In this document: piece by piece, positions 28,068-35,968 of the stretch
Layout of the letters: each line of letters starts with the position of its first letter
Numbering within the stretch: the first letter of the stretch is position 1
From: Treponema sp. J25
GTDB taxonomy: Bacteria > Spirochaetota > Spirochaetia > Treponematales > Breznakiellaceae
DNA length: 64,000 bases
Direction: 5' to 3'
Assembly (NCBI RefSeq): GCF_004343725.1
Contig: NZ_PTQW01000029.1
Span: 52,684 to 116,683, forward strand
Program-made: the position numbers and the translations under genes
Notes under the pieces: generated by a model
What the model saw: only the letters and a program-made list of their open reading frames with translations
Databases searched by the model: none
Told to the model about the DNA's origin: nothing

Positions 28068-28077
28068 GATGTTTTAT

Positions 28078-28605
28078 TTATCCCCGATCGAAGAAGGGGC
28101 TTTTCCCCGTGGCCGAGAGGGGAATCCCATAGGCGGTGTGCACCTCTGGCAAAAGCCCAAGGGAAAGCACGGCCTTTCCAACCGTAAACATGATCCGGTT
28201 ATCTACATGGGCACTGGCAGCCACCGACACAGCCGATCCTAGGGCAATGCCGAGATCAACCACCCCCAGGGCGCAGACTCCCCGGTGCTGGAGGTTCTCC
28301 GCACAATCCCGGTAGCCGCAGTTGCCACAGTTAGCAACCCCCCGGGTCTTATTCCGGAAACCTATTACCAGAACCGCCTGGGCGGCCCGCACGTTTTTAG
28401 CATCCCGCACAAAGAAGGCGAGGTTCTTTTCTTCTCCGATCCGCTGCATCTCATCCGCCAGGCGATCCTTTTCTTCCCCCATGAGGGCAAGGGTTACGAT
28501 TTCGTCCACTCCCCGGGCTTTGGGAGCAGTCCGGGCCGCCAGGGCCATTCGCTGAAGGACATCACGGATGCCTTCCTGTTCAAGGGTCGTTGATGGAATC
28601 GTCAT
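28078..28605 (-). CDS. DUF2148 ferredoxin-domain protein
   Basis: A 175-aa protein of the DUF2148 family. A cysteine-rich centre reads CGNCGYRDC, then C further on in RGVCALG, which resembles an Fe-S-binding loop. The C-terminal half (VDLGIALGSAVSVAA) is also conserved in this family. It is often found in anaerobes beside redox genes, but function is not known. Here it is the first gene of a run with the two outer-membrane barrels, spaced 10 bp before the second. Confidence 0.85.
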   Translation of the reverse strand: MTIPSTTLEQEGIRDVLQRMALAARTAPKARGVDEIVTLALMGEEKDRLADEMQRIGEEKNLAFFVRDAKNVRAAQAVLVIGFRNKTRGVANCGNCGYRDCAENLQHRGVCALGVVDLGIALGSAVSVAASAHVDNRIMFTVGKAVLSLGLLPEVHTAYGIPLSATGKSPFFDRG

Positions 28606-28722
28606 GGTTTTATACTAGCACGGTCAGCTATTTCTGAAAAGGGCACGGAGATGTTTACCCCTTCCCTTCCCTCACAGAAAAGTCAGCCCCCTCCGCCGGC
28701 GCGCTTCTCCCACCTCTTTCTC

Positions 28723-29169
28723 CTAGGCATAGAGGGTGACCACAATAGTGCGGGCCCCTCCATGGTTACGGAATTCGCAGAGGTAAATCCCCTGCCAGGT
28801 GCCTAGAGCAAGCCGTCCATTTTGAATAGGGATGGTAAGGCTCTGCCCCAACAGAGAGGCCTTTATGTGGGCACTCATGTCATCGTCCCCCTCCAGGGTA
28901 TGGCGGAACCCCCTAAACCCATCGGGAACAAGATGGTTCATCATCGTCTCAAAATCTCCCCGCACGGTGGGGTCCGCATTTTCGTTGACGGTCAGAGCCG
29001 CCGAGGTGTGCTGGATAAAGAGGTGCAAGAGCCCCGCCTCAGGCAAGGGCATCAGGGGCTCGAGGCCCTGTTCAATAAGATGGGTGATAAGATGGTAACC
29101 CCGTCTGAAGGGGGGTAAGCGGATAGATATCTGCCGAATCACCTTTTGTGCCTCCCAAGGAATTGACAA
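28723..29169 (-). CDS. yjbQ: YjbQ/UPF0047 family protein
   Basis: A 148-aa protein of the YjbQ family (secondary thiamine-phosphate synthase-like). Key residues visible are HTSAALTVNENADP, with the family's histidine and aspartate, and the C-terminal GTWQGIYLCEFR, which is near-invariant. The YjbQ family has been proposed to have a weak thiamine-phosphate synthase activity; the physiological role is unclear. Its upstream end points into the half-copy of the FMN riboswitch on the other strand. Confidence 0.92.
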   Translation of the reverse strand: MSIPWEAQKVIRQISIRLPPFRRGYHLITHLIEQGLEPLMPLPEAGLLHLFIQHTSAALTVNENADPTVRGDFETMMNHLVPDGFRGFRHTLEGDDDMSAHIKASLLGQSLTIPIQNGRLALGTWQGIYLCEFRNHGGARTIVVTLYA

Positions 29170-29196
29170 AACAACTAGTCCCCGTTAGGCTAACAC

Positions 29197-29280
29197 CATA
29201 CAGAGTCTTCAGGGCGGGGTGCAAGTCCCCACCGGCGGTATAGCCCGCGAGCAAGGAAAGCAGGACCGGTGGTCCCTTTC
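29197..29280 (+). repeat. 84-bp direct repeat, 5' copy: half of the FMN riboswitch
   Basis: These 84 bases match 30184-30267 base for base. They hold the 5' strand of P1 (TCTTC), the P2/P3 region (CAGGGCGGGG, GCCCGCGAGC) and a hairpin built on GGACC-GGT-GGTCC, then stop. The GGATTCGGTGAAACTCCG, GCCGACAGT and AGTCTGGATG parts that complete the aptamer are absent after it. Alone it cannot make a full FMN-binding fold. It lies 5' of the toxin-antitoxin genes and marks the left edge of the insertion. Confidence 0.9.
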
Positions 29281-29400
29281 ATTTTCAGCCTCAAAATAAA
29301 GAAATAAAGAAAAGTAGTGTTGAACTTTCCATTCTAGTAGGGACAGAACGAAGGAAAATATAAAAACGAGGATAGTATATTAATGATGGGGAGGATCCGT

Positions 29401-29664
29401 ATGGCAGACTTTTTTGTATCGGTCCATGAATTAAAGGCCCGTCTTTCAGAATACCTGACCCGAAGTTCCCAACAAAAAGAACGGATCATCATTAAACGAA
29501 GAGAAAAACCAATAGCCATGATTGTACCTCTTCAGGAAAACGCCGAGAAACAGGAAGGTGGTCTTGCGACTGTTCCCTGGGAAAATTTTCAGGAACTGGG
29601 AGAATTGGTAGAAGCCGTTTATAAGGAACGCCACGGGGAAATACATCGTGAAGTACCTTTTTGA
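29401..29664 (+). CDS. phd: Phd/YefM-type antitoxin
   Basis: An 87-aa antitoxin. The N-terminus (VHELKARLSEYL) and the strand-helix with KRREKPIAMIVPL match the Phd/YefM DNA-binding fold; the acidic C-terminal part should bind the toxin. The ATG is six bases after GGGGAGGA, better than an in-frame ATG 18 bases earlier. Its stop lies 17 bp inside the vapC start, the usual overlap of type II pairs. It probably represses its own promoter. It belongs to the insertion in the riboflavin riboswitch. Confidence 0.88.
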   Translation: MADFFVSVHELKARLSEYLTRSSQQKERIIIKRREKPIAMIVPLQENAEKQEGGLATVPWENFQELGELVEAVYKERHGEIHREVPF

Positions 29665-30064
29665 TACCGATTTTATATCGGCTTTGATGAAACGGAAAGT
29701 ACCCCAACATATTCTTCTGCGACTACAAAAAATTTCTCCTGAAAGTCAGGCTATCTCCTCTATTACTGTATACGAAGTATATTATGGAGCCCATCGTAGT
29801 TCTGCTCCTCAACATTTCATCATGCTCTTTGAACAGCTCGTGCTTCCTGCTATTCAGGTTATTCCCTTTGATGAAACTGCGGCCCGTATCGCAGGGAGGT
29901 TACGGGTCGAACTTGAACAAAAGGGTACACCCATAGCTCCGGCGGATCTCCAAATAGCCGCTATTGCCGTTGCTACCGGCAGAATTTTGGTAACAGGCAA
30001 TACACGCCATTTTGCTCATATCCCCGGTTTAGACATAGAAAATTGGTTGGAAGTATCATCTTAG
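29648..30064 (+). CDS. vapC: VapC-type PIN-domain toxin
   Basis: A 138-aa PIN-domain ribonuclease. It has an aspartate pair at the N-terminus (YLFDTDFI), a glutamate in VYEVYYG, an aspartate in PADLQIAAIA, and VTGNTRHF near the C-terminus, matching the VapC acidic metal site. VapC toxins cut tRNA or rRNA. GTG is the start, overlapping phd by 17 bp. Active-site residues look intact, so it may be functional, neutralised by the antitoxin made from the same transcript. Confidence 0.92.
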   Translation: MKYLFDTDFISALMKRKVPQHILLRLQKISPESQAISSITVYEVYYGAHRSSAPQHFIMLFEQLVLPAIQVIPFDETAARIAGRLRVELEQKGTPIAPADLQIAAIAVATGRILVTGNTRHFAHIPGLDIENWLEVSS

Positions 30065-30183
30065 ATTAAAAGTTATTTAGTAGAGGAACGGTAGAAAATC
30101 ATCGTTAATAATGAAGGAATGGAAATTCTCTTAAATCTGTGCCCCGGCATTGACAGATCTGGTGGATACTGATACTCTCAAAA

Positions 30184-30267
30184 CATACAGAGTCTTCAGG
30201 GCGGGGTGCAAGTCCCCACCGGCGGTATAGCCCGCGAGCAAGGAAAGCAGGACCGGTGGTCCCTTTC
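30184..30267 (+). repeat. 84-bp direct repeat, 3' copy (within the complete riboswitch)
   Basis: Identical to 29197-29280. In this copy the sequence continues into the rest of the FMN aptamer, so it is the functional version. Two identical copies about 1 kb apart allow homologous recombination that would delete the toxin-antitoxin genes and leave one intact riboswitch. Confidence 0.9.
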
Positions 30268-30328
30268 TGCGCAGGATTCGGTGAAACTCCGAGGCCGACA
30301 GTAATAGTCTGGATGGAAGAAGAATCTG
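30188..30328 (+). promoter_or_regulatory. FMN riboswitch (RFN element)
   Basis: Binds FMN and turns down the riboflavin genes. All conserved blocks are present: TCTTCAGGGC, GTCCCCACCGGCGGTA, GCCCGCGAGC, then GGATTCGGTGAAACTCCG, GCCGACAGT, AGTCTGGATG and GAAGAA. P1 closes by pairing 30188-30197 with 30319-30328 (CAGA with TCTG, TCTTC with GAAGA, one mismatch). It is followed 78 bases later by an intrinsic terminator ending at the ribD start codon. Confidence 0.95.
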
Positions 30329-30405
30329 GATGTATGGAACACCACACCGGTGGCCGCTCCGCTGTTATTTAACCCACGAGCGCCATTCATCGATTCAACA
30401 TAAAG

Positions 30406-30437
30406 CCCTGGAGACCGCTTGGTTCCGGGGTTTTTTT
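30406..30437 (+). terminator. riboswitch-controlled terminator ending at the ribD ATG
   Basis: A 10-bp GC-rich stem with one bulged G (CCCTGGAGACC against GGTTCCGGGG, loop GCTT) followed by seven T. The next three bases are the ribD start codon. This is the expected expression platform: FMN-bound aptamer favours this terminator. Because the stem's 3' strand (GGGG, seven bases before the ATG) is also the only ribosome-binding sequence, folding would block translation too. Confidence 0.85.
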
Positions 30438-31838
30438 ATGCACCACAGGTACATGTCTCTGGCGTTGGAGCTTGCCCGCAAGGGAGCCCCCGACGCATAT
30501 CCGAATCCCCTGGTGGGGGCTGTCCTTGTCCTTCAGGGTGAGGTTATCGGCACGGGGTATCATGCCCGGTATGGGGGCCCCCACGCGGAGATTGCCGCCA
30601 TCGAAGATGCCCACCAGCGGGGTTACCGGGATCTTTCGCAGGCCACCCTCTATGTCACCTTGGAACCCTGTTGTCACTACGGGAAAACACCCCCATGTAC
30701 CGAACGGATCATCAAGGAAAGAATCGGACAGGTAGTCATCGGAACAGAAGATCCCTGTCCTCTTGTCTGTGGCAAAGGGATCAAGGCCCTGAGGGAGGCT
30801 CACATTCCCCTTCAGGTGGGCGTCATGAAAGACCAATGCCGACGCCTTAACCCCTTCTTTTTTACCTACCACGAAAAGGGGCGTCCCTACGGGCTCCTTA
30901 AGATGGCCTGTTCGCTGGATGGGAAAATCGGCTGGCCTTCGGAGGATAGAGATCCCCCCAGAGCCATCCCTCCCAACAACCAGAATGGTACCCACCACGA
31001 TAAGGGCGAGCCCCAATCTTTTTCAGTCATTGTACCGTCCCGACAAACCGGGTCCCGTTGGATCAGCGGCGAAACCTCCCATCACGACGTGCACCGGCTT
31101 CGGGCCCACTACCAGGCGATTCTCTGCGGCATCGGAACGGTTCTCGCCGATGACCCCCTGCTGACCACCCGGCTGTATCCGGGGAAAAATCCCCTGCGGG
31201 TGATTGTAGATAGCCAGCTTCGGATCCCCCTGACTTCCCGAATTGTCCAAAGCGCCACCCAGGTTCCCACCATCGTGGCCACCTGCGCTTCCCCTGAAGA
31301 TCCTAAGGCAAAAGCCTTACAGGAACGGGGTATCCGCGTTCTTTCCCTGCCACCAATGGCAAAACCTCAACCTGATCCGGAATATGTTCCAGAACCGCAT
31401 CCAGCTACGCCAGGGAACAGCCATGGCTTTCCAAAGCAATCAAAAAACCCCAGGACCAGCCCTGAGCGGGTTGATCTCAGGGAATTGGCACTACACCTTG
31501 GAAAAGAGGGTATCACCAGCCTGCTCATTGAAGGGGGAAGTCGTATCGCCGCAAGCGCCCTTGCCGCAGGGATTGTGGATAGGGTCCGCCTGTATGTGGC
31601 GCCCTTTTGTATAGCCGATCCAGCGGCCCCTTCCTTACCCCATCCAGAAAGGGGTGTACCACCAGAAGGGAACCCTCCGTTTCCTATCCCTTGCCTTACC
31701 AATAAAGCGGTTCCCTTTTACGCAAAAAGCCCTCTTTCAGCCCTGCTTTCCCGACTAACAAACATCACCCTTTCCCCCTGTGGGGAAGACATTATTATTG
31801 AGGGGGACCCATGTTCACCGGTATCATCAAGGAAATAG
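30438..31838 (+). CDS. ribD: bifunctional riboflavin biosynthesis deaminase/reductase
   Basis: Carries out deamination and reduction steps after GTP cyclohydrolase II. The N-terminal cytidine-deaminase-like domain has HAEIAAI and PCCHYGKTPPC for zinc. The C-terminal reductase has LKMACSLDGKI, SRWISG, HRLRAHYQAILCGIGTVLADDPLLTTR and IEGGSRIAASAL. Two hydrophilic insertions (residues about 170-205 and 310-345, rich in Pro, Asn, His and Ser) interrupt the reductase. The ATG is directly after the terminator T-run; the longer upstream frame lies inside the riboswitch and is not coding. About 466 aa; the 3' end overlaps ribE by 28 bp. Confidence 0.94.
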   Translation: MHHRYMSLALELARKGAPDAYPNPLVGAVLVLQGEVIGTGYHARYGGPHAEIAAIEDAHQRGYRDLSQATLYVTLEPCCHYGKTPPCTERIIKERIGQVVIGTEDPCPLVCGKGIKALREAHIPLQVGVMKDQCRRLNPFFFTYHEKGRPYGLLKMACSLDGKIGWPSEDRDPPRAIPPNNQNGTHHDKGEPQSFSVIVPSRQTGSRWISGETSHHDVHRLRAHYQAILCGIGTVLADDPLLTTRLYPGKNPLRVIVDSQLRIPLTSRIVQSATQVPTIVATCASPEDPKAKALQERGIRVLSLPPMAKPQPDPEYVPEPHPATPGNSHGFPKQSKNPRTSPERVDLRELALHLGKEGITSLLIEGGSRIAASALAAGIVDRVRLYVAPFCIADPAAPSLPHPERGVPPEGNPPFPIPCLTNKAVPFYAKSPLSALLSRLTNITLSPCGEDIIIEGDPCSPVSSRK

Positions 31839-32521
31839 GATATATCCAGAACGTATATCGGGGCACCCATTCTCTGCAACTACAGATTCGGTGCCAAAAA
31901 ACACTTTCCTCCCTTACGGTTGGGGAAAGCGTAGCCGTAAACGGTGTATGCCTTACCGTTATCCGCCGGGAAAAGAGCTTTTTTGAAGCCCAGGTAATGA
32001 GAAAAACCCTGGAACGTACGACCCTTACGAACCTTTCTTCAGGGACAGCGGTAAACCTCGAACCAGCCCTTAGCCTGAGCTCTTTTCTCGGGGGACACTT
32101 TGTCACAGGCCATGTTGATGGTGTGGGCTGGATCGAAGCAATCCACACCGACGATATCGCCCATATTGTAACAATCCGAATACCCCCAGAGCTTGCTCCC
32201 TATCTCGCGCCCCGGGGTTCCGTGGCTCTGGATGGGGTCAGTCTTACGGTGGCCGCCATAGAAAACCTCAGGATAGAAATTTCCCTTGTGCCCCACACGT
32301 GGCAAAACACCACATTCCAGCACCGAAACGTGGGAGATCCAATCAATGTGGAATGCGATATCCTGGCCCGCTATGTGGAACAACTCCTTCGCCCGCCCGC
32401 CGGGGGAGGCAAGGAGAACCGCCGTCCTTTTACCCCGAAATCCCCTTTTGCAGAACTTCTTCGAAAGGGAGGCTTTTTAGATTCCGTTCAGAACGAGGAG
32501 GCTTTGTATGAAGAATATTGA
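31811..32521 (+). CDS. ribE: riboflavin synthase, alpha chain
   Basis: Makes riboflavin by dismutating two 6,7-dimethyl-8-ribityllumazine molecules. It has two lumazine-binding repeats: the first starts MFTGIIKEIG and has SVAVNGVCLTV, the second GHFVTGHVDGVG and SVALDGVSLTV. The C-terminus carries an extra about 35-residue tail with a PPAGGGKENRRP stretch. Length (236 aa) exceeds the usual about 200-215. Overlaps ribD and ribBA by 28 and 14 bp, so translation is coupled. Confidence 0.95.
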   Translation: MFTGIIKEIGYIQNVYRGTHSLQLQIRCQKTLSSLTVGESVAVNGVCLTVIRREKSFFEAQVMRKTLERTTLTNLSSGTAVNLEPALSLSSFLGGHFVTGHVDGVGWIEAIHTDDIAHIVTIRIPPELAPYLAPRGSVALDGVSLTVAAIENLRIEISLVPHTWQNTTFQHRNVGDPINVECDILARYVEQLLRPPAGGGKENRRPFTPKSPFAELLRKGGFLDSVQNEEALYEEY

Positions 32522-33743
32522 AAAGGCCCTGGCGGCCATCCGGAAGGGAGAGATGCTCATCATTGTGGATGATGAACATCGAGAAAACGAGGCAGATCTG
32601 TGCATCGATGCCCGATATGCTTCACCAACCCACATTAATTTTATGATTCGCCAGGGGGGAGGACTCATCTGTGTTCCCCTTACTCCAGAACGGGCCCGGG
32701 AGCTTTCGCTAGCCCCCATGGTCGCCTGGAATGAGGATCCCCACAGGACGGCCTTTACCGTTTCCGTGGACGCCCAAGAAACAAAAACCGGCATTAGTGC
32801 CTTTGAACGGGCCACAACGATTCGGCGTCTTGTAGATAAAGAGGCCAGGGGAGACGCCTTTCGGCGTCCCGGCCATGTGTTTCCCCTGATAGGACGGCCA
32901 GGGGGTGTGCTTGAACGCCCAGGACACACCGAGGCCGCCCTGGATATGGTACGCCTTGCCCGGGAACAGAAAGATAGGCCCGCAGGGGCTACTTCAATTG
33001 AGAGGGAAATCCCGTTGGGGGCCGCCATCTGTGAAATCCTTGCTCCCGATGGGACCATGCTGAAAGGTGATGCTCTTACCGACTTTGCCATCCGTCATGG
33101 CCTTTGCATCCTTTCTATCGAAGAACTCATCCAGTACCGTCAAGAACAAGAACGGCATCTTATTCCTCTGGCAGAAACGGTGCTTCCCACAAAATACGGG
33201 GACTTTCGACTCTTTGGTTTTCTGGAACAGCCGGGAAACAGGGAACACCTCGCCCTTTTGTACGGCACCGGACCCTTTCAGGAACCGGTTCTCTGTCGAA
33301 TTCACTCAGCCTGTTGCACCGGCGATGCCCTTGGTTCTCTTCGATGCGATTGTGGCTCCCAATTGCAGCAGGCCATGGCCCGGATTACGGAGAAAGGCTC
33401 GGGCATCATCCTGTACCTGGATCAGGAAGGCCGGGGTATTGGGCTCATTAACAAGATCCGGGCCTATGCACTTCAGGATCGAGGACTGGACACGGTAGAG
33501 GCAAATGTGGCCCTCGGCTTCAGGGGAGACGAACGGGATTATGGGGCGGCGGTGCATATGCTTCGTTACTTCGGGATTCACCGGGTGGATCTCCTCACCA
33601 ATAATCCCCACAAGGTAGGGGCCCTCGAAGCAGGGGGCATCGAGGTGGTTGGTCAGGTTCCCCTTCTGGGAACCCGAACAGCCTTAAACGATCGATATAT
33701 TCAGACAAAAATTCACAAGATGGGACACCGGATTCCTCTCTAA
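32508..33743 (+). CDS. ribBA: bifunctional DHBP synthase / GTP cyclohydrolase II
   Basis: Supplies both precursors of riboflavin. The N-terminal RibB half has DDEHRENEADL and RRPGHVFPLIG, then GHTEAALDM. The RibA half has RIHSACCTGDALGSLRCDCGSQL (zinc cysteines), EGRGIGLINKI and NNPHKVGAL. Length 411 aa is normal for the fusion. The short hinge lies near residue 205. It is under the FMN riboswitch with the rest of the operon. Confidence 0.96.
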   Translation: MKNIEKALAAIRKGEMLIIVDDEHRENEADLCIDARYASPTHINFMIRQGGGLICVPLTPERARELSLAPMVAWNEDPHRTAFTVSVDAQETKTGISAFERATTIRRLVDKEARGDAFRRPGHVFPLIGRPGGVLERPGHTEAALDMVRLAREQKDRPAGATSIEREIPLGAAICEILAPDGTMLKGDALTDFAIRHGLCILSIEELIQYRQEQERHLIPLAETVLPTKYGDFRLFGFLEQPGNREHLALLYGTGPFQEPVLCRIHSACCTGDALGSLRCDCGSQLQQAMARITEKGSGIILYLDQEGRGIGLINKIRAYALQDRGLDTVEANVALGFRGDERDYGAAVHMLRYFGIHRVDLLTNNPHKVGALEAGGIEVVGQVPLLGTRTALNDRYIQTKIHKMGHRIPL

Positions 33744-33779
33744 GAGGAACAAACCATAGGAACGTGCAAGGAGAACAGG

Positions 33780-34283
33780 ATGGACATCACCATTATTGAA
33801 GGATCACTTATCGCCCGCCAGATGCGGCTTGCTATCGTGGCATCCCGGTTTAACGATTTTATCGTTTCCCGCCTGATTGAGGGCGCCCTGGACGGTCTTC
33901 TTCGACATGGGGCAGAAAAAGAAAAGATCCGACTTGTGCGGGTTCCGGGGGCCTTTGAAATTCCCCTGGCTGCCCAGATTCTGGCCCGGGATCCTACCAT
34001 CGACGGGATCCTGTGCCTCGGGGCTCTTATCCGGGGCAGTACGCCCCACTTTGACTACGTGGCCGCCGAAGTGAGTAAAGGCATTGCCCAGGTGGGTCTT
34101 GCCACGGGGAAACCCGTGATTTTTTCGGTCCTTACCACCGACAGTATTGAACAAGCGGTGGAACGGGCAGGAACCAAGGCAGGCAACAAGGGCTTTGAAG
34201 GGGCCTGCGCCCTTATCGAAATGGTAAACCTCTGTCGCTCCCTTGGAGAGGGCCCCGCCTGCGAACCGGGGCTAAGCACATAA
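33780..34283 (+). CDS. ribH: 6,7-dimethyl-8-ribityllumazine synthase
   Basis: Condenses the RibD product with the RibBA butanone phosphate; forms the icosahedral or pentameric capsid-like assembly in the cytoplasm. Motifs: VASRFNDFI near the N-terminus, [36 protein letters not shown] and [15 protein letters not shown] segment (here [11 protein letters not shown]). 167 aa is normal. Last gene of the riboflavin operon, 36 bp after ribBA. Confidence 0.95.
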   Translation: MDITIIEGSLIARQMRLAIVASRFNDFIVSRLIEGALDGLLRHGAEKEKIRLVRVPGAFEIPLAAQILARDPTIDGILCLGALIRGSTPHFDYVAAEVSKGIAQVGLATGKPVIFSVLTTDSIEQAVERAGTKAGNKGFEGACALIEMVNLCRSLGEGPACEPGLST

Positions 34284-34286
34284 ACC

Positions 34287-34375
34287 GAATGTCGGCGCCC
34301 TTCCCTTTTTAAGGCACCACAGAAAGGGAGGATCCCCTTCTTCCCCTATTCACAGAGGGAATGTGGCGCCCTTCC
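34287..34375. repeat. short direct repeats and inverted repeat after ribH
   Basis: The convergent ribH/nitroreductase gap holds GAATGT(C)GGCGCCCTTCC twice (34287-34304 and 34359-34375). It also has an inverted pair CCTTCCCTTT / AAAGGGAGG (34299-34331) that could fold as a terminator for ribH, without a clean T-run. Confidence 0.45.
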
Positions 34376-34387
34376 TCTCTCACCTTC

Positions 34388-34930
34388 CTACCACTTATTC
34401 CAGTGCACCACCTGGTCAAGACTTTTGCGGTCCCGGGGGCCCGTTTCGGCCTTTTTTTGCCATTCCTCGAGGTGTGCGGGGTCTCCGCGTTGCCCTATCA
34501 CCAGGAGGCTTACCACATCATAGTCCTTAGGGATCCCCAGGGCGCTGCGGACCTTTTTGGGATTAAACCCCGCAATAGGATGGGCCACCAGCCCCAGATG
34601 GGTTGCCTGGATCATCATGTTCATGGCGCAGAGGCCCAGATCGAAATGGGCATAGTCCCGGCCATCGTCCAGGCGACAATCGTCGCAGGGACGGGTAACC
34701 AGGGCAACGATAACCGGAGCCTTCCGGGCCCAGGCGTTTCCCTCTGAAAGGGCTTCGTGCACCGCCTGTAGGGTTTGCCCCTGGGCCACCACCAGGTGCC
34801 AGGGCTGGTTGTTATAACAGGAAGGGGCCAGGGTCCCGGCCCGCAGAATTTCGTCCAGGGCCCCTTCGGGAAGGGCCTCGCTACTAATGGCCCGATAGGC
34901 CCGACGGTTTTCTATGGCAGGTACAAGCAT
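34388..34930 (-). CDS. nitroreductase-family protein
   Basis: A 180-aa FMN-dependent oxidoreductase of the nitroreductase fold. The N-terminus has ENRRAYRAIS, then ILRAGTLAPSCYNNQPW. The later AMNMMIQATHLGL helix and AHPIAGFNPKKV are typical, and the C-terminal IGQRGDP helps hold FMN. No signal peptide. Such enzymes reduce nitro compounds, quinones or flavins with NAD(P)H. It lies beside the riboflavin operon but on the opposite strand. Substrate unknown. Confidence 0.92.
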   Translation of the reverse strand: MLVPAIENRRAYRAISSEALPEGALDEILRAGTLAPSCYNNQPWHLVVAQGQTLQAVHEALSEGNAWARKAPVIVALVTRPCDDCRLDDGRDYAHFDLGLCAMNMMIQATHLGLVAHPIAGFNPKKVRSALGIPKDYDVVSLLVIGQRGDPAHLEEWQKKAETGPRDRKSLDQVVHWNKW

Positions 34931-34957
34931 AGGTATCTCTCCTTAGAGAAAAGATAC

Positions 34958-35806
34958 TCATTTTTGATAGACCCGCACATAGTCAACTTCCATACGAGCC
35001 TCTTTGAGCTTAGGATCGATGCCCTTCTGGCCACCCCAGGTACCGCCGATGGCCACATTCATGATAAGGTAAAAGGGGATATCAAAGGGCCATTCGGCAA
35101 AGGTTTTCCCTTCGTTGTCAAAGCGGAAGAAGGGTTTCCCATCGATGTACCACTGGATGAATTGGGGGGTCCACTCGATAGCATAGATATGGAAGCCCGT
35201 GGTAACGCCGGGGATTTTTTCGTGATGATTCTTCTGGGTGCCGTTCTTGTGGTTATACGCCAGGGTGTGCACCGTGGTATGGACCACCTCGGGATCAAAT
35301 CCCACGTGTTCCATGATATCGATCTCGCCGGACCGGGGCCATCCTCCGTAGGTATCGAAGGAGGGGAGCATCCAGATGGCTGGCCAGGTACCCACCCCCT
35401 GGGGAAGTTTGGCCCGCACCTCAATATAGCCGTAGGTCCAGTCGGCCTTGTACTGGGTTTTTAAGCGGGCGCTGGTCCACATGCCCCCCTCATTCACGGC
35501 CCGAATGACCAGGCGGCCCTTATCGACATAGGAATTGGTCCGCTTATCGGTGTAAAATTGCACCTCCGCGTTACCCCATCCGTTTCCTCCGGTGGAATAG
35601 CCCCACTTTTCGCTATCCGGGGCACCGCTGTAGTTAAATTCGTCCTGCCACACAAGCCGATAACCCGGCGGTACCCAGGCCCCCTGGGGGTCGGGAACTG
35701 AAGAGGCGCCGCAGGAGACAAGAGAAAGCCCCAGGGCCGCAGCAACTGCCAGCATAGACAGGTTCCATCCCATCAGGCTTTTCAGATTGATAGCTATGCC
35801 TTTCAT
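34958..35806 (-). CDS. GH16 beta-glucanase lipoprotein
   Basis: A 282-aa secreted lipoprotein. The signal ends in the lipobox LVSC, with Cys32 as the lipid anchor. The GH16 jelly-roll domain follows, with the catalytic motif GEIDIME at 150-156: nucleophile E151, helper D153, acid/base E156. The EIDIME form without an extra residue is typical of laminarinases/lichenases. It should cut beta-1,3 or mixed beta-1,3/1,4-glucans outside the cell. GGGG precedes the ATG; the longer frame upstream has no signal. It lies 162 bp after the giant surface-protein gene. Confidence 0.9.
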   Translation of the reverse strand: MKGIAINLKSLMGWNLSMLAVAAALGLSLVSCGASSVPDPQGAWVPPGYRLVWQDEFNYSGAPDSEKWGYSTGGNGWGNAEVQFYTDKRTNSYVDKGRLVIRAVNEGGMWTSARLKTQYKADWTYGYIEVRAKLPQGVGTWPAIWMLPSFDTYGGWPRSGEIDIMEHVGFDPEVVHTTVHTLAYNHKNGTQKNHHEKIPGVTTGFHIYAIEWTPQFIQWYIDGKPFFRFDNEGKTFAEWPFDIPFYLIMNVAIGGTWGGQKGIDPKLKEARMEVDYVRVYQK

Positions 35807-35968
35807 TGGGTTCCCCTTTCGTTGGTTTAATCGAATACAGGACTCCGCGGGGCGCCTTTGTCGGAGCGGCCCGGCGGTATCCCCCCGGCCCCTTTTCCGG
35901 GGCCAGGGGTGGTTCCTCCAGTGTACCCTAAAGTAGGCGGGAACGCAAGAAAAACGCAGGGGGAGCAC

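Larger units (their letters stand above)
29281..30183. mobile_element. toxin-antitoxin insertion between the riboswitch half-repeats
   Basis: This 903-bp stretch separates the two identical riboswitch half-copies. Its composition is AT-richer than the riboflavin genes, consistent with acquisition. It carries a phd-like and a vapC-like gene and no transposase, integrase or terminal inverted repeats that I can see. The flanking 84-bp direct repeats behave like a long target duplication or the product of a recombination across repeats. Calling it mobile is inference from that structure. Confidence 0.5.

Noticed and set aside
29197..29280. A second complete FMN riboswitch
   Set aside because: Only the 5' half is there; conserved P4-P6 blocks and the P1 closing strand are missing.
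30330..30437. Upstream extension of ribD by 36 codons
   Set aside because: Would translate the riboswitch tail and terminator; no homology to RibD.
34361..34747. Plus-strand frame opposite the nitroreductase
   Set aside because: Shadow frame; the nitroreductase on the other strand has all family motifs.
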